Positions 17,805 to 26,264 of a DNA stretch of 64,000 nucleotides are shown here, piece by piece. The notes beneath the pieces were generated by a model that had not been told where the DNA came from, did not search any database, and saw nothing but the letters and a program-made list of their open reading frames with translations. A program made the translations under genes and the position numbers. This DNA is from Streptomyces sp. NBC_01268 (GTDB lineage Bacteria > Actinomycetota > Actinomycetes > Streptomycetales > Streptomycetaceae): NCBI RefSeq assembly GCF_036240795.1, contig NZ_CP108454.1:6384001-6448000 (forward strand), read 5' to 3'. Position 1 is the first letter of the stretch. Each line of letters starts with the position of its first letter.

Positions 17805-18219
17805 ACCAGACCGCCTTGCCGTGCGCGGTGGGGCGGTGCCCGCAGTCGCTGCTGAGCGCGCGGATCAGCAGCAGCCCGCGTCCGTGCTCCTGCCAGGGGT
17901 CGACCGGTGTTCCGGGCGCCGGGCCGACCAGCTCGCCGGGGGCGGCGGGCCGCCCGTCGTGCACCTCTATCTGACAGCCGCCGGGGCCCGGGAGCAGCTC
18001 CACGACCAGCTCGATGGGGCCGTCGCCCGCGGTGTGCTCGACGGCGTTCGCCACCAGCTCGGCCGTCAGCAGCTCGGCCGTGTCCCGGTCGGCGGCGCCG
18101 ATCCGGCCGCCCTCGATGTCGGCGAGGGCGGTCCGGACGAGCGCGCGGGCGATCGGCACGGCTGCCGTCGTGTGGGGCAGCGCGACGCGCCAGGAGGCGG
18201 GGCCTGGGACTTCGAACAC
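17755..18219 (-). CDS. Small HATPase_c (RsbW/anti-sigma-type) ATP-binding protein
   Basis: 154 residues forming a single GHKL ATPase domain: N-box ELVANAVEHT near residues 53-62, G1-like VHDG and G2-like EHGRGLLLIRAL. This is the RsbW/SpoIIAB-type fold abundant in streptomycetes, where such proteins bind and inhibit sigma factors or anti-sigma-factor antagonists, with or without Ser kinase activity. The GTG start is preceded by GGAAG. It is convergent with and overlaps the permease by 50 nt; no cognate sigma factor or antagonist is adjacent, so its partner is unknown. Confidence 0.8.
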   Translation of the reverse strand: MFEVPGPASWRVALPHTTAAVPIARALVRTALADIEGGRIGAADRDTAELLTAELVANAVEHTAGDGPIELVVELLPGPGGCQIEVHDGRPAAPGELVGPAPGTPVDPWQEHGRGLLLIRALSSDCGHRPTAHGKAVWFTLPAVPAQRRRGPGS

Positions 18220-18562
18220 GGCGGGGCTTCCGTTCGGGCTCGGGGCGGGCGGTGGGGCGTCCTGGTCGCAACCTTACGGACTCATAAATCTGGATACAGA
18301 GGCGGTCGCCCGGGGCTCCGGGGACCTGGGTCCGCGCCGGGGCGGGACCTTCGGGCGGGACGGCGGCGGTGCCGTCCCGGGTGCCGCCCGGCCAGTCGCA
18401 CGACCGCCGGCGCGGGTGCCGCACCACCAGCCGTACGCCTGCTCGCGCCGCGTGCCGAGCCAGCCATATCGCGTACTCGTGACGACAGTCACAACTGAGT
18501 GATACCCTCTTCGTGGTGATGCCGTACCCGTACGTGCGCACAAAAAGGGAGGCCGTCCCGAA
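18220..18562. other. 343-bp divergent intergenic region
   Basis: The region separates the divergent HATPase gene and the crotonase gene. The part near 18273-18300 is AT-richer (CATAAATCTGGATACAG) and may hold the HATPase promoter. The part near 18475-18510 holds the shared element described separately. No convincing small ORF was seen. Confidence 0.6.
18479..18505. promoter_or_regulatory. Shared aromatic-cluster element, copy A (upstream of the crotonase gene)
   Basis: GTGACGACAGTCA followed after 9 nt by GATAC. The core forms the inverted repeat GTGAC-gaca-GTCAC. The same 13-mer with GATAC at identical spacing occurs at 24355-24381 before the other operon pair of the cluster. It overlaps a possible -10 (TGATAC), so it may be an operator of the cluster's PaaX-type repressor or a shared promoter. 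Confidence 0.6.
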
Positions 18563-19390
18563 ATGAGCCCCTTCACCGGCTCCGCGAGCCGCACCGAACG
18601 CTGGCGGCACCTGCGCCTCACCGTCGACGACGGGGTCGCCACGATCACCCTGGCCCGCCCCGAGAAGCTCAACGCCCTCACCTTCGGCGCCTACGCCGAC
18701 CTGCGCGACCTGCTCGCCGAGCTCTCCCGGGAGCGCGCCGTGCGCGCCCTCGTCCTGGGCGGCGAGGGGCGCGGCTTCTGCTCCGGCGGCGACGTCGACG
18801 AGATCATCGGCGCCACTCTCTCCATGGACACCGCCCAGCTCCTCGACTTCAACCGGATGACCGGCCAGACCGTCCGCGCCCTGCGCGAATGCCCCTTCCC
18901 CGTCATCGCCGCCGTCCACGGCGTCGCCGCCGGTGCCGGGGCGGTCCTCGCCCTCGCCGCCGACTTCCGCGTCGCCGACCCCACGGCCCGCTTCGCCTTC
19001 CTCTTCACCCGCGTCGGCCTGTCCGGCGGCGACATGGGCGCCGCCTACCTGCTGCCCCGGGTCGTCGGGCTCGGCCACGCGACCCGCCTCCTCATGCTCG
19101 GCGACCCGGTCGGCGCCGCCGAGGCCGAGCGCATCGGCCTGGTCAGCGAGCTCACCGACGAGGGCGCCGCCGACATCCGCGCCGCCGCCCTCGCCCGCCG
19201 GCTCGCCGAGGGCCCCGCGCTCGCCCACGCCCAGACCAAGGCGCTGCTCACCGCGGAGCTCGACATGCCCCTGGCCGCCTCCGTCGAGATGGACGCCGCC
19301 ACCCAGGCCCTGCTGATGCACGGCGAGGACTACGCCGAGTTCCACGCCGCCTTCACGGAGAAGCGCCCCGCGAAGTGGCGGGGGCGATGA
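18563..19390 (+). CDS. Enoyl-CoA hydratase/isomerase (crotonase) family protein
   Basis: 275 residues with the crotonase layout: ITLARPEKLNALT near 32-44, oxyanion-hole segments GRGFCSGGDV and HGVAAGAGAVLALAADFRVA, then GLSGGDMGAAYLLPRVVG. The usual catalytic Glu positions are replaced by Asp/Gly here, so whether it hydrates, isomerises or opens a ring cannot be told. It is coupled by a 4-nt overlap (ATGA) to the monooxygenase/reductase fusion. In CoA-linked 2-aminobenzoate or salicylate breakdown such an enzyme would act on the dearomatised CoA thioester. An AAAAAGGGAGG-like ribosome-binding site precedes the ATG. Confidence 0.85.
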   Translation: MSPFTGSASRTERWRHLRLTVDDGVATITLARPEKLNALTFGAYADLRDLLAELSRERAVRALVLGGEGRGFCSGGDVDEIIGATLSMDTAQLLDFNRMTGQTVRALRECPFPVIAAVHGVAAGAGAVLALAADFRVADPTARFAFLFTRVGLSGGDMGAAYLLPRVVGLGHATRLLMLGDPVGAAEAERIGLVSELTDEGAADIRAAALARRLAEGPALAHAQTKALLTAELDMPLAASVEMDAATQALLMHGEDYAEFHAAFTEKRPAKWRGR

Positions 19391-21774
19391 CCGTGCCGCC
19401 CCGGGACGGCCGTACCGCACCGGGCGGCACCGCTGCGGTACGGCCTGGGGGAGCGGAGCCCGTGCCCCCCGCGCCGCTCCGGGTCGCGGTCGTCGGCGGC
19501 GGGCCCGGCGGGCTGTACGCCGCCGCGCTGCTCAAACGCGGCGACCCCCGGCGCCGGATCACCGTCTGGGAGCGCAACGCCCCCGACGACACCTTCGGCT
19601 TCGGCGTCGTCCTCTCCGACGAGACCCTCGGCGGCATCGAGCACGCCGACCCCGCCGTGTACGCCGAACTCCAGGCCGCTCTCGTCCGCTGGGACGACAT
19701 CGACATCGCCCACCGCGGCCACCTCCTCACCTCCACCGGACACGGCTTCGCCGCCCTCGGCCGCCACCGGCTCCTGAAGATCCTGCAGGACCGCTGCGCC
19801 GGACTCGGCGTGGACCTCCGCTTCCGGACCGAGGCCCCGCCACCCGCCGAACTCGCCGCCGGCCACGACCTCGTGATCGGCGCCGACGGCGTGCACAGCC
19901 GCACCCGCGAGGCCCACGCCGAGGCCTTCCGGCCCGCCTTCACCACCCACCGCTGCCGCTACATCTGGCTCGCCGCCGACTTCGCCCTCGACGCCTTCCG
20001 CTTCGACATCGCCGAGACCGAGCACGGCGTCATGCAGCTGCACGCCTACCCGTACGCCCACCCGGCGCCCGGCCACACCCCCGCGACGGGTCCCACCGGT
20101 CCGCGGCACCCCTCCGGCTCCTCCACCGTCATCGTCGAGATGCGCGAGGAGGTCTGGCGGGCCGCCGGCTTCGACGAGCTCGACGAGGCCGAGTCCGCCG
20201 CCCGCTGCGCCAAGATCTTCGCCGAGGTCCTGCACGGCCGCGCCCTGCGCGGCAACAACTCCGCCTGGACCGCGTTCCGCACCCTCGTCAACGCCCGCTG
20301 GTCCCACGGCAACACCGTCCTGCTCGGCGACGCCGCCCACACCGCGCACTTCTCCATCGGCTCCGGCACCAAACTCGCCGTCGAGGACGCCGTCGCCCTC
20401 GCCGCCCACGTCGACACCCACCCCACCCTCCCCGAGGCGCTCGCCGCGTACGAGGCCGAGCGCCGCCCCGTCGTCGAGTCCACCCAGCGCGCCGCCGCCG
20501 CGAGCCTGCGCTGGTTCGAGGAGCTCGCCGGCCAACTCGACCGGCCGCCCCGCCAGTTCGCCTTCAACCTGCTCACCCGCAGCCGCCGCGTCACCCACGA
20601 CAACCTGCGGCTGCGCGACCCCGCCTTCACCACCTCCGTCGAGCGCGAGTTCGGCTGCCCGCCCGGCACCCCGCCCATGTTCACCCCCTTCCGGCTCGGC
20701 GGCCTCACCCTGCGCAACCGGGTCGTCGTCTCCCCCATGGACCTGTACGTCGCCGAGGACGGCGTCCCCGGCGACTTCCACCTCGTCCACCTCGGCGCCC
20801 GCGCCCTCGGCGGCGCCGGACTCGTCATGACCGAGATGGTCTGCGTGAGCGAACGGGGCCGGATCACCCCCGGCTGCGCGGGCCTGTGGACCGACGAGCA
20901 GGCCGACGCCTGGGCCCGTGTCACCGCCTTCGCGCACACCGCCGCCCCCGGCGCCGCGATCGGCGTCCAGCTCGGGCACTCCGGCCGCAAGGGCTCCACC
21001 CGGCTCATGTGGGAGGGCATCGACCAGCCGCTGCCCAGCGGAAACTGGCCGCTCGTCGCCGCCTCCCCCCTGCCCTACCGGCCCGGCGTCAACCAGATGC
21101 CCCAGGCCCTCGACCGGGCCGGGCTCACCGCCGTGCGCGAGGAGTTCACCGCCGCCGCCCGCCGGGCCGCCCGGGCCGGCTTCGACCTCCTCGAACTCCA
21201 CTGCGCCCACGGCTACCTGCTCTCCGGCTTCCTCTCCCCGCTCACCAACCGGCGCACCGACGCCTACGGCGGCGACCTCGCGGGCCGGCTGCGCTACCCC
21301 CTCGAAGTCTTCGACGCCGTACGGGAGGCGTGGCCCGCCGACCGGCCCATGACCGTCCGCATCTCCGCCACCGACTGGGCCGACGGCGGCACCACCGCCG
21401 ACGACGCCGTCGAGATCGCCCGCGCCTTCGCCGCCCACGGCGCCGACGCCCTCGACGTCTCCACCGGCCAGGTCGTCCCCGACGAGCGGCCCGAATACGG
21501 GCGCTCCTACCAGACCCCGTATGCCGACCGCATCCGTGCCGCCCTCGGCATCCCGGTGATCGCCGTCGGCGCGATCTCCTCCTGGGACGACGTCAACTCC
21601 CTGCTCCTCGCCGGCCGCACCGACCTCTGCGCCCTGGCCCGGCCCCACCTCTACGACCCCCACTGGACGCTCCACGCCGCCGCCGAGCAGGGCTACCAGG
21701 GGGACGGCGCGCCGTGGCCCGCGCCGTACCGGGCGGGGAGCAGGCGACCGCCGACCGGGCGCAAGGACGCCTAA
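19387..21774 (+). CDS. Bifunctional aryl-CoA monooxygenase / Old Yellow Enzyme reductase (2-aminobenzoyl-CoA or salicylyl-CoA 5-hydroxylase type)
   Basis: 795 residues, two fused flavoenzymes. The N-terminal half is a class A FAD monooxygenase: GGGPGG dinucleotide fold near 36, DG motif IGADGVHSR near 164 and GD motif LLGDAAHTAHF near 311. From about residue 430 follows an FMN Old Yellow Enzyme barrel (MFTPFRLGGLTLRNRVV, HCAHGYLLSGFLSP, NRRTDAYGGDLAGR). This architecture is that of 2-aminobenzoyl-CoA monooxygenase/reductase, which hydroxylates and then partly reduces the ring, and of proteins annotated as salicylyl-CoA 5-hydroxylase/oxidoreductase. The aryl-CoA ligase and acyl-CoA dehydrogenase nearby fit. 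ATG 19387 overlaps the crotonase stop; the first 30 residues are a disordered extension. Confidence 0.88.
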   Translation: MTVPPRDGRTAPGGTAAVRPGGAEPVPPAPLRVAVVGGGPGGLYAAALLKRGDPRRRITVWERNAPDDTFGFGVVLSDETLGGIEHADPAVYAELQAALVRWDDIDIAHRGHLLTSTGHGFAALGRHRLLKILQDRCAGLGVDLRFRTEAPPPAELAAGHDLVIGADGVHSRTREAHAEAFRPAFTTHRCRYIWLAADFALDAFRFDIAETEHGVMQLHAYPYAHPAPGHTPATGPTGPRHPSGSSTVIVEMREEVWRAAGFDELDEAESAARCAKIFAEVLHGRALRGNNSAWTAFRTLVNARWSHGNTVLLGDAAHTAHFSIGSGTKLAVEDAVALAAHVDTHPTLPEALAAYEAERRPVVESTQRAAAASLRWFEELAGQLDRPPRQFAFNLLTRSRRVTHDNLRLRDPAFTTSVEREFGCPPGTPPMFTPFRLGGLTLRNRVVVSPMDLYVAEDGVPGDFHLVHLGARALGGAGLVMTEMVCVSERGRITPGCAGLWTDEQADAWARVTAFAHTAAPGAAIGVQLGHSGRKGSTRLMWEGIDQPLPSGNWPLVAASPLPYRPGVNQMPQALDRAGLTAVREEFTAAARRAARAGFDLLELHCAHGYLLSGFLSPLTNRRTDAYGGDLAGRLRYPLEVFDAVREAWPADRPMTVRISATDWADGGTTADDAVEIARAFAAHGADALDVSTGQVVPDERPEYGRSYQTPYADRIRAALGIPVIAVGAISSWDDVNSLLLAGRTDLCALARPHLYDPHWTLHAAAEQGYQGDGAPWPAPYRAGSRRPPTGRKDA

Positions 21775-21790
21775 GCGGACGCCCCCGGGC

Positions 21791-22624
21791 TCAGGACTCC
21801 CGCGCCGGGGCCTGGGGCTCCCGCGTCACGAACTCCCCGCCCAGCTCGTGCAGCAGCGCGTGCAGCGCCGCGAACACCTCCGCCGAGCGGGTCCCCGGCC
21901 AGTTCTCGGGGAGCAGCTCCAAGGGGAGCACCGGGTCCGCGTACGGCAGCCGACGCCACGAGTCCAGGGCCGGGAGATAGGCCCGGTAGGCCTCCTCCGG
22001 CGTTCCGGGCGGCGTCGACCAGGCGCGCAGCACCGGCTCGTGCGCGTCCAGGAACTCCTCGTGCAGCTTCGCGATGGACGGCAGGTCCCACCAGCGGGCC
22101 ACCGCCTCCGCGGTCGGGGCGTAGCCCAGGTGGTCGCCGCGGAACAGGTCCACGTAACCGGAGAGGTCGAGGCGCTCCAGGGTGTGCCGCGTCTCCTCGT
22201 GCAGGCGGGCGGGGGCGATCCACACGCCGGGCGCCGCCGTGCCGAAACCGAGCCGGGCCAGCCGGGAGCGCAGCAGGTGCCGCTTGTGCCGTTCCGCCTC
22301 GGGCACGGAGAAGACGGCGAGCACCCAGCCGTCGGACAGCCGGGGCTCGGTCCGGGCGTAGATGCGGCGGTCGCCGTCGTCCAGGAGCATCCGGGCGTCG
22401 TCCGACAGGGCGTACCCGGCGGCGCCGTCCGCGGTCCGTCCCGGCAGCAGCAGTCCGCGCCGCTTCAGCCGGGACACCGACGAGCGCACCGACGGCGCGT
22501 CCACCCCGAGCACGCCGAGGAGCCGGATCAGCTCCGCCACCGGCACGGGCGCGCCGTCCGGGGACCGGCCGTACGCGCCGTACAGGGAGACGATCAGGGA
22601 ACGCGGGGTGTGCTGCTCGGCCAC
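21791..22624 (-). CDS. PaaX-family transcriptional repressor
   Basis: 277 residues. The N-terminal winged helix (LIVSLYGAYGR, then VRSSVSRLKRRGLL), the central segment SDGWVLAVFSVPEAERHKRHLLRSRLARLGFG and the C-terminal domain match PaaX, the repressor that responds to aryl-CoA thioesters such as phenylacetyl-CoA. It lies 43 nt downstream of the aryl-CoA ligase on the same strand, so is probably co-transcribed, and converges with the monooxygenase gene. It likely represses the three catabolic transcripts until the CoA ester accumulates. GTG start; the repeated element at 18479 and 24355 is its most plausible operator. Confidence 0.88.
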   Translation of the reverse strand: MAEQHTPRSLIVSLYGAYGRSPDGAPVPVAELIRLLGVLGVDAPSVRSSVSRLKRRGLLLPGRTADGAAGYALSDDARMLLDDGDRRIYARTEPRLSDGWVLAVFSVPEAERHKRHLLRSRLARLGFGTAAPGVWIAPARLHEETRHTLERLDLSGYVDLFRGDHLGYAPTAEAVARWWDLPSIAKLHEEFLDAHEPVLRAWSTPPGTPEEAYRAYLPALDSWRRLPYADPVLPLELLPENWPGTRSAEVFAALHALLHELGGEFVTREPQAPARES

Positions 22625-22667
22625 GTGATCACTCTAGGGGGTGCGGGCGGATGGGGTGCGGCGCGCG

Positions 22668-24284
22668 TCACGCACCGGCGTCGCGGAGCCGGTAGCGCTG
22701 CAGTTTGCCCGTCGCGGTGCGGGGGAGCGCGTCCAGGAAGACGATCTCCCGCGGTGACTTGTACGGGGCCAGCCGGGCCCGCACGAAGGTGCGCAGGGCC
22801 GCCGCGGTGCTCGCGTCGCGCGGCACGCCGTCCCGCACCACCGCGTACGCCACCACGATCTGGCCGCGCAGCGGGTCCGGGCGGCCCACGACCGCCGCCT
22901 CCAGCACGTCCGGGTGGGCGGTCAGGACCTCCTCCACCTGGGTGCCGGCGATGTTGTACCCGGCTGAGATGATCATGTCGTCGGCGCGGGCCACGTAGCG
23001 GAAGTAGCCGTCCGGCTCGCGGACGTACGTGTCGCCCGTGATGTTCCAGCCCTCCTGCACGTACTCCGTCTGGCGCGGGTCCGCGAGGTAGCGGCAGCCG
23101 ACCGGGCCGCGGACGGCGAGCAGGCCCTCCTCGCCGTCCGGCAGCTCCCGGCCGTTGCGGTCGACGATCCGCGCCTGCCAGCCCGGCACCGGGCGCCCGG
23201 TGGTGCCCGGGCGTATGTCGCCGTCGGCGGCGGCGATGAAGATGTGCAGCAGCTCCGTCGCCCCGATGCCGTTGATCAGCTTCACACCGGTCCGCTCGTG
23301 CCAGTCCTGCCAGGTCCCGGCCGGCAGGTTCTCGCCCGCCGAGACGCAGCGGCGCAGCGAGCCGAGGTCGTGGTCGCCGATCTCGTCCAGCATCACCCGG
23401 TACGCGGTGGGTGCCGTGAACAGGACCGACACCCGGTGCCGGTCGATCGCCGCGAGCAGCTGCTTGGGGCCCGCCTGTTCCAGCAGGACCGCGCACGCCC
23501 CGGCCCTCAGGGGGAAGACGACGAGCCCGCCCAGGCCGAAGGTGAAGCCGAGCGGCGGGGAGCCGGCGAAGACGTCGTCCGGCTCCGGGCGCAGGACGTG
23601 CGCGGAGAAGGTGTCGGCCACGGCCAGCACGTCCCGGTGGAAGTGCATGCACCCCTTGGGCCGTCCGGTGGTGCCCGAGGTGAAGGCGATCAGCGCCACG
23701 TCGTCGGCGGCGGTCGGCACGGCCTCGTAGCGGTCCGGCTTGCCGATGGCCAGGGTGAGCAGGTCCTCGGGGCCCTCGCCGCCGAACGGGGTGATCCGCA
23801 GCCCCGGCACCTCGGCCTTGACCAGCTCGTCCACGGCCCGCACGTCGCACAGGGCGTGGCTGCAGCGGGCCATCTCGGACATCACCGCGAGCTCCCCGGC
23901 CCGGGCCTGCGCGAGGACGGTGACGGCGACCGCGCCCGCCTTCATCACGGCCAGCCAGCAGGCCGCCAGCCACGGGGTGGTGGGGCCGCGCAGGAGGACC
24001 CGGTTGCCGGGGCGTACGCCCAGGTCGTCGCTGAGGACGTGGGCGATCCGGTCGACCCGGTCGCGCAGCTGCCCGTACGTCCACCGGCCGTCCTCGCCGT
24101 CGAGGAAGACGGTCCGCTCGGTGCCGAATCGTTCCACCGTGCGGTCGAGCAGTTCGGCTCCGCAGTTGAGCCGGTCGGGGTAGGCCAGCTCGGGCAGGTC
24201 GAGCAGCAGGCGCGGCCACTGCTCTCCGGGCGGCAGATGGTCGCGGGCGAAGGTGTCCTGGTGGGCCGAGGGAGTCAGCTCCAT
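22668..24284 (-). CDS. Aryl-CoA ligase of the benzoate/2-aminobenzoate-CoA ligase family
   Basis: 538 residues, acyl-adenylate-forming superfamily. Visible core motifs are FTSGTTGRPKGCMHFHRD (A3), NGIGATELLHIF (A5), the GDTYVREPDGYFRYVARADD region (A7-A8) and the C-terminal lysine in TATGKLQRYRLR (A10). Enzymes with HFHRD after A3 are typically benzoate- or 2-aminobenzoate-CoA ligases. It would activate the aromatic acid with ATP and CoA for the monooxygenase/reductase. ATG 24284 has GGGGGACGG upstream. It is divergent from the acyl-CoA dehydrogenase gene across a 225-nt region that holds the shared element. Confidence 0.88.
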   Translation of the reverse strand: MELTPSAHQDTFARDHLPPGEQWPRLLLDLPELAYPDRLNCGAELLDRTVERFGTERTVFLDGEDGRWTYGQLRDRVDRIAHVLSDDLGVRPGNRVLLRGPTTPWLAACWLAVMKAGAVAVTVLAQARAGELAVMSEMARCSHALCDVRAVDELVKAEVPGLRITPFGGEGPEDLLTLAIGKPDRYEAVPTAADDVALIAFTSGTTGRPKGCMHFHRDVLAVADTFSAHVLRPEPDDVFAGSPPLGFTFGLGGLVVFPLRAGACAVLLEQAGPKQLLAAIDRHRVSVLFTAPTAYRVMLDEIGDHDLGSLRRCVSAGENLPAGTWQDWHERTGVKLINGIGATELLHIFIAAADGDIRPGTTGRPVPGWQARIVDRNGRELPDGEEGLLAVRGPVGCRYLADPRQTEYVQEGWNITGDTYVREPDGYFRYVARADDMIISAGYNIAGTQVEEVLTAHPDVLEAAVVGRPDPLRGQIVVAYAVVRDGVPRDASTAAALRTFVRARLAPYKSPREIVFLDALPRTATGKLQRYRLRDAGA

Positions 24285-24354
24285 GCGTCCGTCCCCCTGT
24301 CGGGTGGGATCGTCGTGGTGGGGTCGACCGTCGCCCAACGAGCGTATCGTGATG

Positions 24355-24381
24355 GTGACGACAGTCAACGGTTCGCGATAC
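24355..24381. promoter_or_regulatory. Shared aromatic-cluster element, copy B (ligase / acyl-CoA dehydrogenase divergent promoter)
   Basis: GTGACGACAGTCA, 9 nt, GATAC: identical in core and spacing to the copy at 18479-18505. Here the last part reads GTTCGCGATAC, which contains TTCGCGAT as in the E. coli PaaX consensus I recall. Flanking CGTATCG and CGATACG arms (24343-24349 and 24376-24382) add a wider dyad. It sits in the only divergent promoter region of the cluster. Confidence 0.6.
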
Positions 24382-24509
24382 GTCGGTCTGGGCGGCGCGC
24401 TCCGAGTGGTCCTCCTCGACCCGGCCGGCCGGGTCGAGGAGGCCGCCGGACGGCCCCGTTCCGGCCCGTCCCGCCGTCGGCGCGCGAGCGCGCCAGAGAG
24501 GGCGCCCAC

Positions 24510-25766
24510 ATGCCCGCATTCTCGCTCGATCCGGAACAGACCACCTGGTGTGCGCGGCTGCGGACGCTCGCGGCCGAGCAGCTCCGGCCGCTCGCCGACA
24601 AGGGCGAGCCCGGGCGCGTCAACCGGCCCCTCGTCGCCGCCCTGGGCGAGCTGGGCCTGCTCGCCCGGCTCTTCGACTCCGGCGCACTCGACCTGTGCCT
24701 GATGCGCGAGTCCCTCGCCCAGGTCTGCACGGAGGCCGAGACGGCGCTCGCCCTCCAGGGCCTCGGCGCCCACCCCGTCGCCGCCTTCGGCAGCCCCGAG
24801 CAGCGCGGGCGCTGGCTGCCCGAGGTCGTCGCGGGGCGCGCCGTCGCCGCCTTCGCCCTCTCCGAGCCGGGCGCCGGCTCCGACGCCGCCGCGCTCGCGC
24901 TGCGCGCCGTCCCCGACCCCGCTACCGGCGGCTGGCGGCTGCACGGCGAGAAGCGCTGGATCTCCAACGCGCCGGAAGCGGACTTCACGACCGTGTTCGC
25001 CCGTACGGGGGATCCCGAGGGCCTGGACGGCGCGGGCGGTGCAGGTGGTGCGCGTGGCGCGGGCGGTGCGGGTGGCGCCCGGGGTGTCAGCGCCTTCCTG
25101 GTCCCCGCCGACCGGCCCGGGCTCACCGGGGAGCCGCTCGACATGCTCGCCCCGCACGCCATCGGCGGCCTCGCCTTCGACGGCGTCCCCGTCGGGCCCG
25201 AGGACCTCCTCGGGGAGCCCGGGCAGGGCTTCCGGGTCGCCATGAACACCCTCAACCTGTTCCGGCCCAGCGTCGGCGCCTTCGCCGTCGGCATGGCCCA
25301 GGCAGCCCTCGACGCGACCCTCGTCCACACCGCCGGCCGCCCCGCCTTCGGCGGCGTCCTCGCCGACCTCCAGGCCGTCTCCCACCAGGTCGCCGAGATG
25401 GCCACCCGTACCGAGGCCGCCCGGCTGCTCGTCTACGCGGCGGCCGAGGCCCACGACCGGGGCGACCCGGACGTGCCCCGCCGGGCCGCCATGGCCAAGC
25501 TGCTCGCCACCGAGACCGCGCAGTACGTGGTCGACGCCGCCGTCCAGCTGCACGGCGCCCGCGCCCTCCAGCGCGGACACCTCCTCGAACACCTCTACCG
25601 GGAGGTGCGGGCGCCCCGCATCTACGAGGGGGCCACCGAGGTGCAGCGCACCATCATCGCCAAGGAGCTCTACCGGAACGCGGCCGCGCGCACGGGAAGC
25701 ACGGGAAGCACGGAAAGCACGGAAATGTCGTCCGCGCGTCCTTCCGGGGCAGGAGTACCCGCATGA
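24510..25766 (+). CDS. Acyl-CoA dehydrogenase
   Basis: 418 residues, FAD-dependent. It shows the FALSEPGAGSDAAAL substrate/FAD loop, the EKRWISNAPEADF segment and the catalytic-base region IYEGATEVQRTIIAKEL near the C-terminus. Within this cluster it probably oxidises the ring-derived cyclic or opened CoA thioester. Two oddities are visible: a Gly/Ala/Arg-rich insert (about residues 173-190) in a surface loop, and a C-terminal tail built from 9-nt repeats (TGS/TES). ATG 24510 follows AGAGAGGG. Its stop overlaps the Rid-family ATG. Confidence 0.87.
   Translation: MPAFSLDPEQTTWCARLRTLAAEQLRPLADKGEPGRVNRPLVAALGELGLLARLFDSGALDLCLMRESLAQVCTEAETALALQGLGAHPVAAFGSPEQRGRWLPEVVAGRAVAAFALSEPGAGSDAAALALRAVPDPATGGWRLHGEKRWISNAPEADFTTVFARTGDPEGLDGAGGAGGARGAGGAGGARGVSAFLVPADRPGLTGEPLDMLAPHAIGGLAFDGVPVGPEDLLGEPGQGFRVAMNTLNLFRPSVGAFAVGMAQAALDATLVHTAGRPAFGGVLADLQAVSHQVAEMATRTEAARLLVYAAAEAHDRGDPDVPRRAAMAKLLATETAQYVVDAAVQLHGARALQRGHLLEHLYREVRAPRIYEGATEVQRTIIAKELYRNAAARTGSTGSTESTEMSSARPSGAGVPA
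25692..25727 (+). repeat. Four tandem 9-bp repeats at the end of the acyl-CoA dehydrogenase gene
   Basis: ACGGGAAGC twice, then ACGGAAAGC and ACGGAAATG. In frame they encode TGS-TGS-TES-TEM in a disordered tail. The pattern suggests recent slippage. Confidence 0.85.
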
Positions 25767-26161
25767 GCCTGCACCGCCACAACCCGGCCGACCTCTCCCC
25801 GCCCACCGGCTTCAGCCACGCCGTCACGGCCACCGGCTCCCGGATCGTCTTCCTCGCCGGGCAGACCAGCCTCGACCGCGACGGCAAGGTGACGGGCGAG
25901 ACGCTGCCCGAACAGTTCGAGACCGCGCTCGGCAACCTGCTCACGGCCCTCCGGCACGCCGGCGGCTCGCCCGCCGACCTCGCCCGGGTCACCGTGTACG
26001 CCACCGACGTCGCCGACTACCGGCTGCACGCCGCCGAACTCGGGCACATCTGGCACCGGTTGGCGGGCCGGGACTATCCGGCGATGGCCGTGATCGGGGC
26101 CGTACGGCTGTGGGACGAGCAGGCGTTGGTGGAGCTCGACGGGTTCGCCGTGCTCCGCTAG
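25763..26161 (+). CDS. Rid (YjgF/YER057c/UK114) family protein
   Basis: 132 residues of the Rid fold: FSHAVTATGSRIVFLAGQTSLDRDG, then QFETALGNLLTALRHAGGSPADLARVTVYATD. Archetypal RidA hydrolyses enamines and imines using an Arg about 7 residues before the RL pair; here that position is Met (YPAMAVIGAVRL), so the classical deaminase residue is missing and it belongs to another Rid subgroup. Since 2-aminobenzoate breakdown should generate an enamine or imine CoA intermediate, a role in releasing ammonia is attractive but unproven. The ATG overlaps the dehydrogenase stop (ATGA), so the two are co-translated. Confidence 0.85.
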   Translation: MSLHRHNPADLSPPTGFSHAVTATGSRIVFLAGQTSLDRDGKVTGETLPEQFETALGNLLTALRHAGGSPADLARVTVYATDVADYRLHAAELGHIWHRLAGRDYPAMAVIGAVRLWDEQALVELDGFAVLR

Positions 26162-26264
26162 CGGGCCCTGCCGTAGATCAACTGGTCACGTTCGGGGGGC
26201 GGGCTTAGGGTCGAAAGGTGGACTGACCGGCCCACGGCTGCCTCAGGTGAGGGCGAGATGCCCC

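Noticed and set aside
22594..24519. Alternate-frame open reading frame overlapping the aryl-CoA ligase
   Set aside because: It is Arg/Pro/Gly-rich without motifs and the ligase core motifs lie in the other frame.
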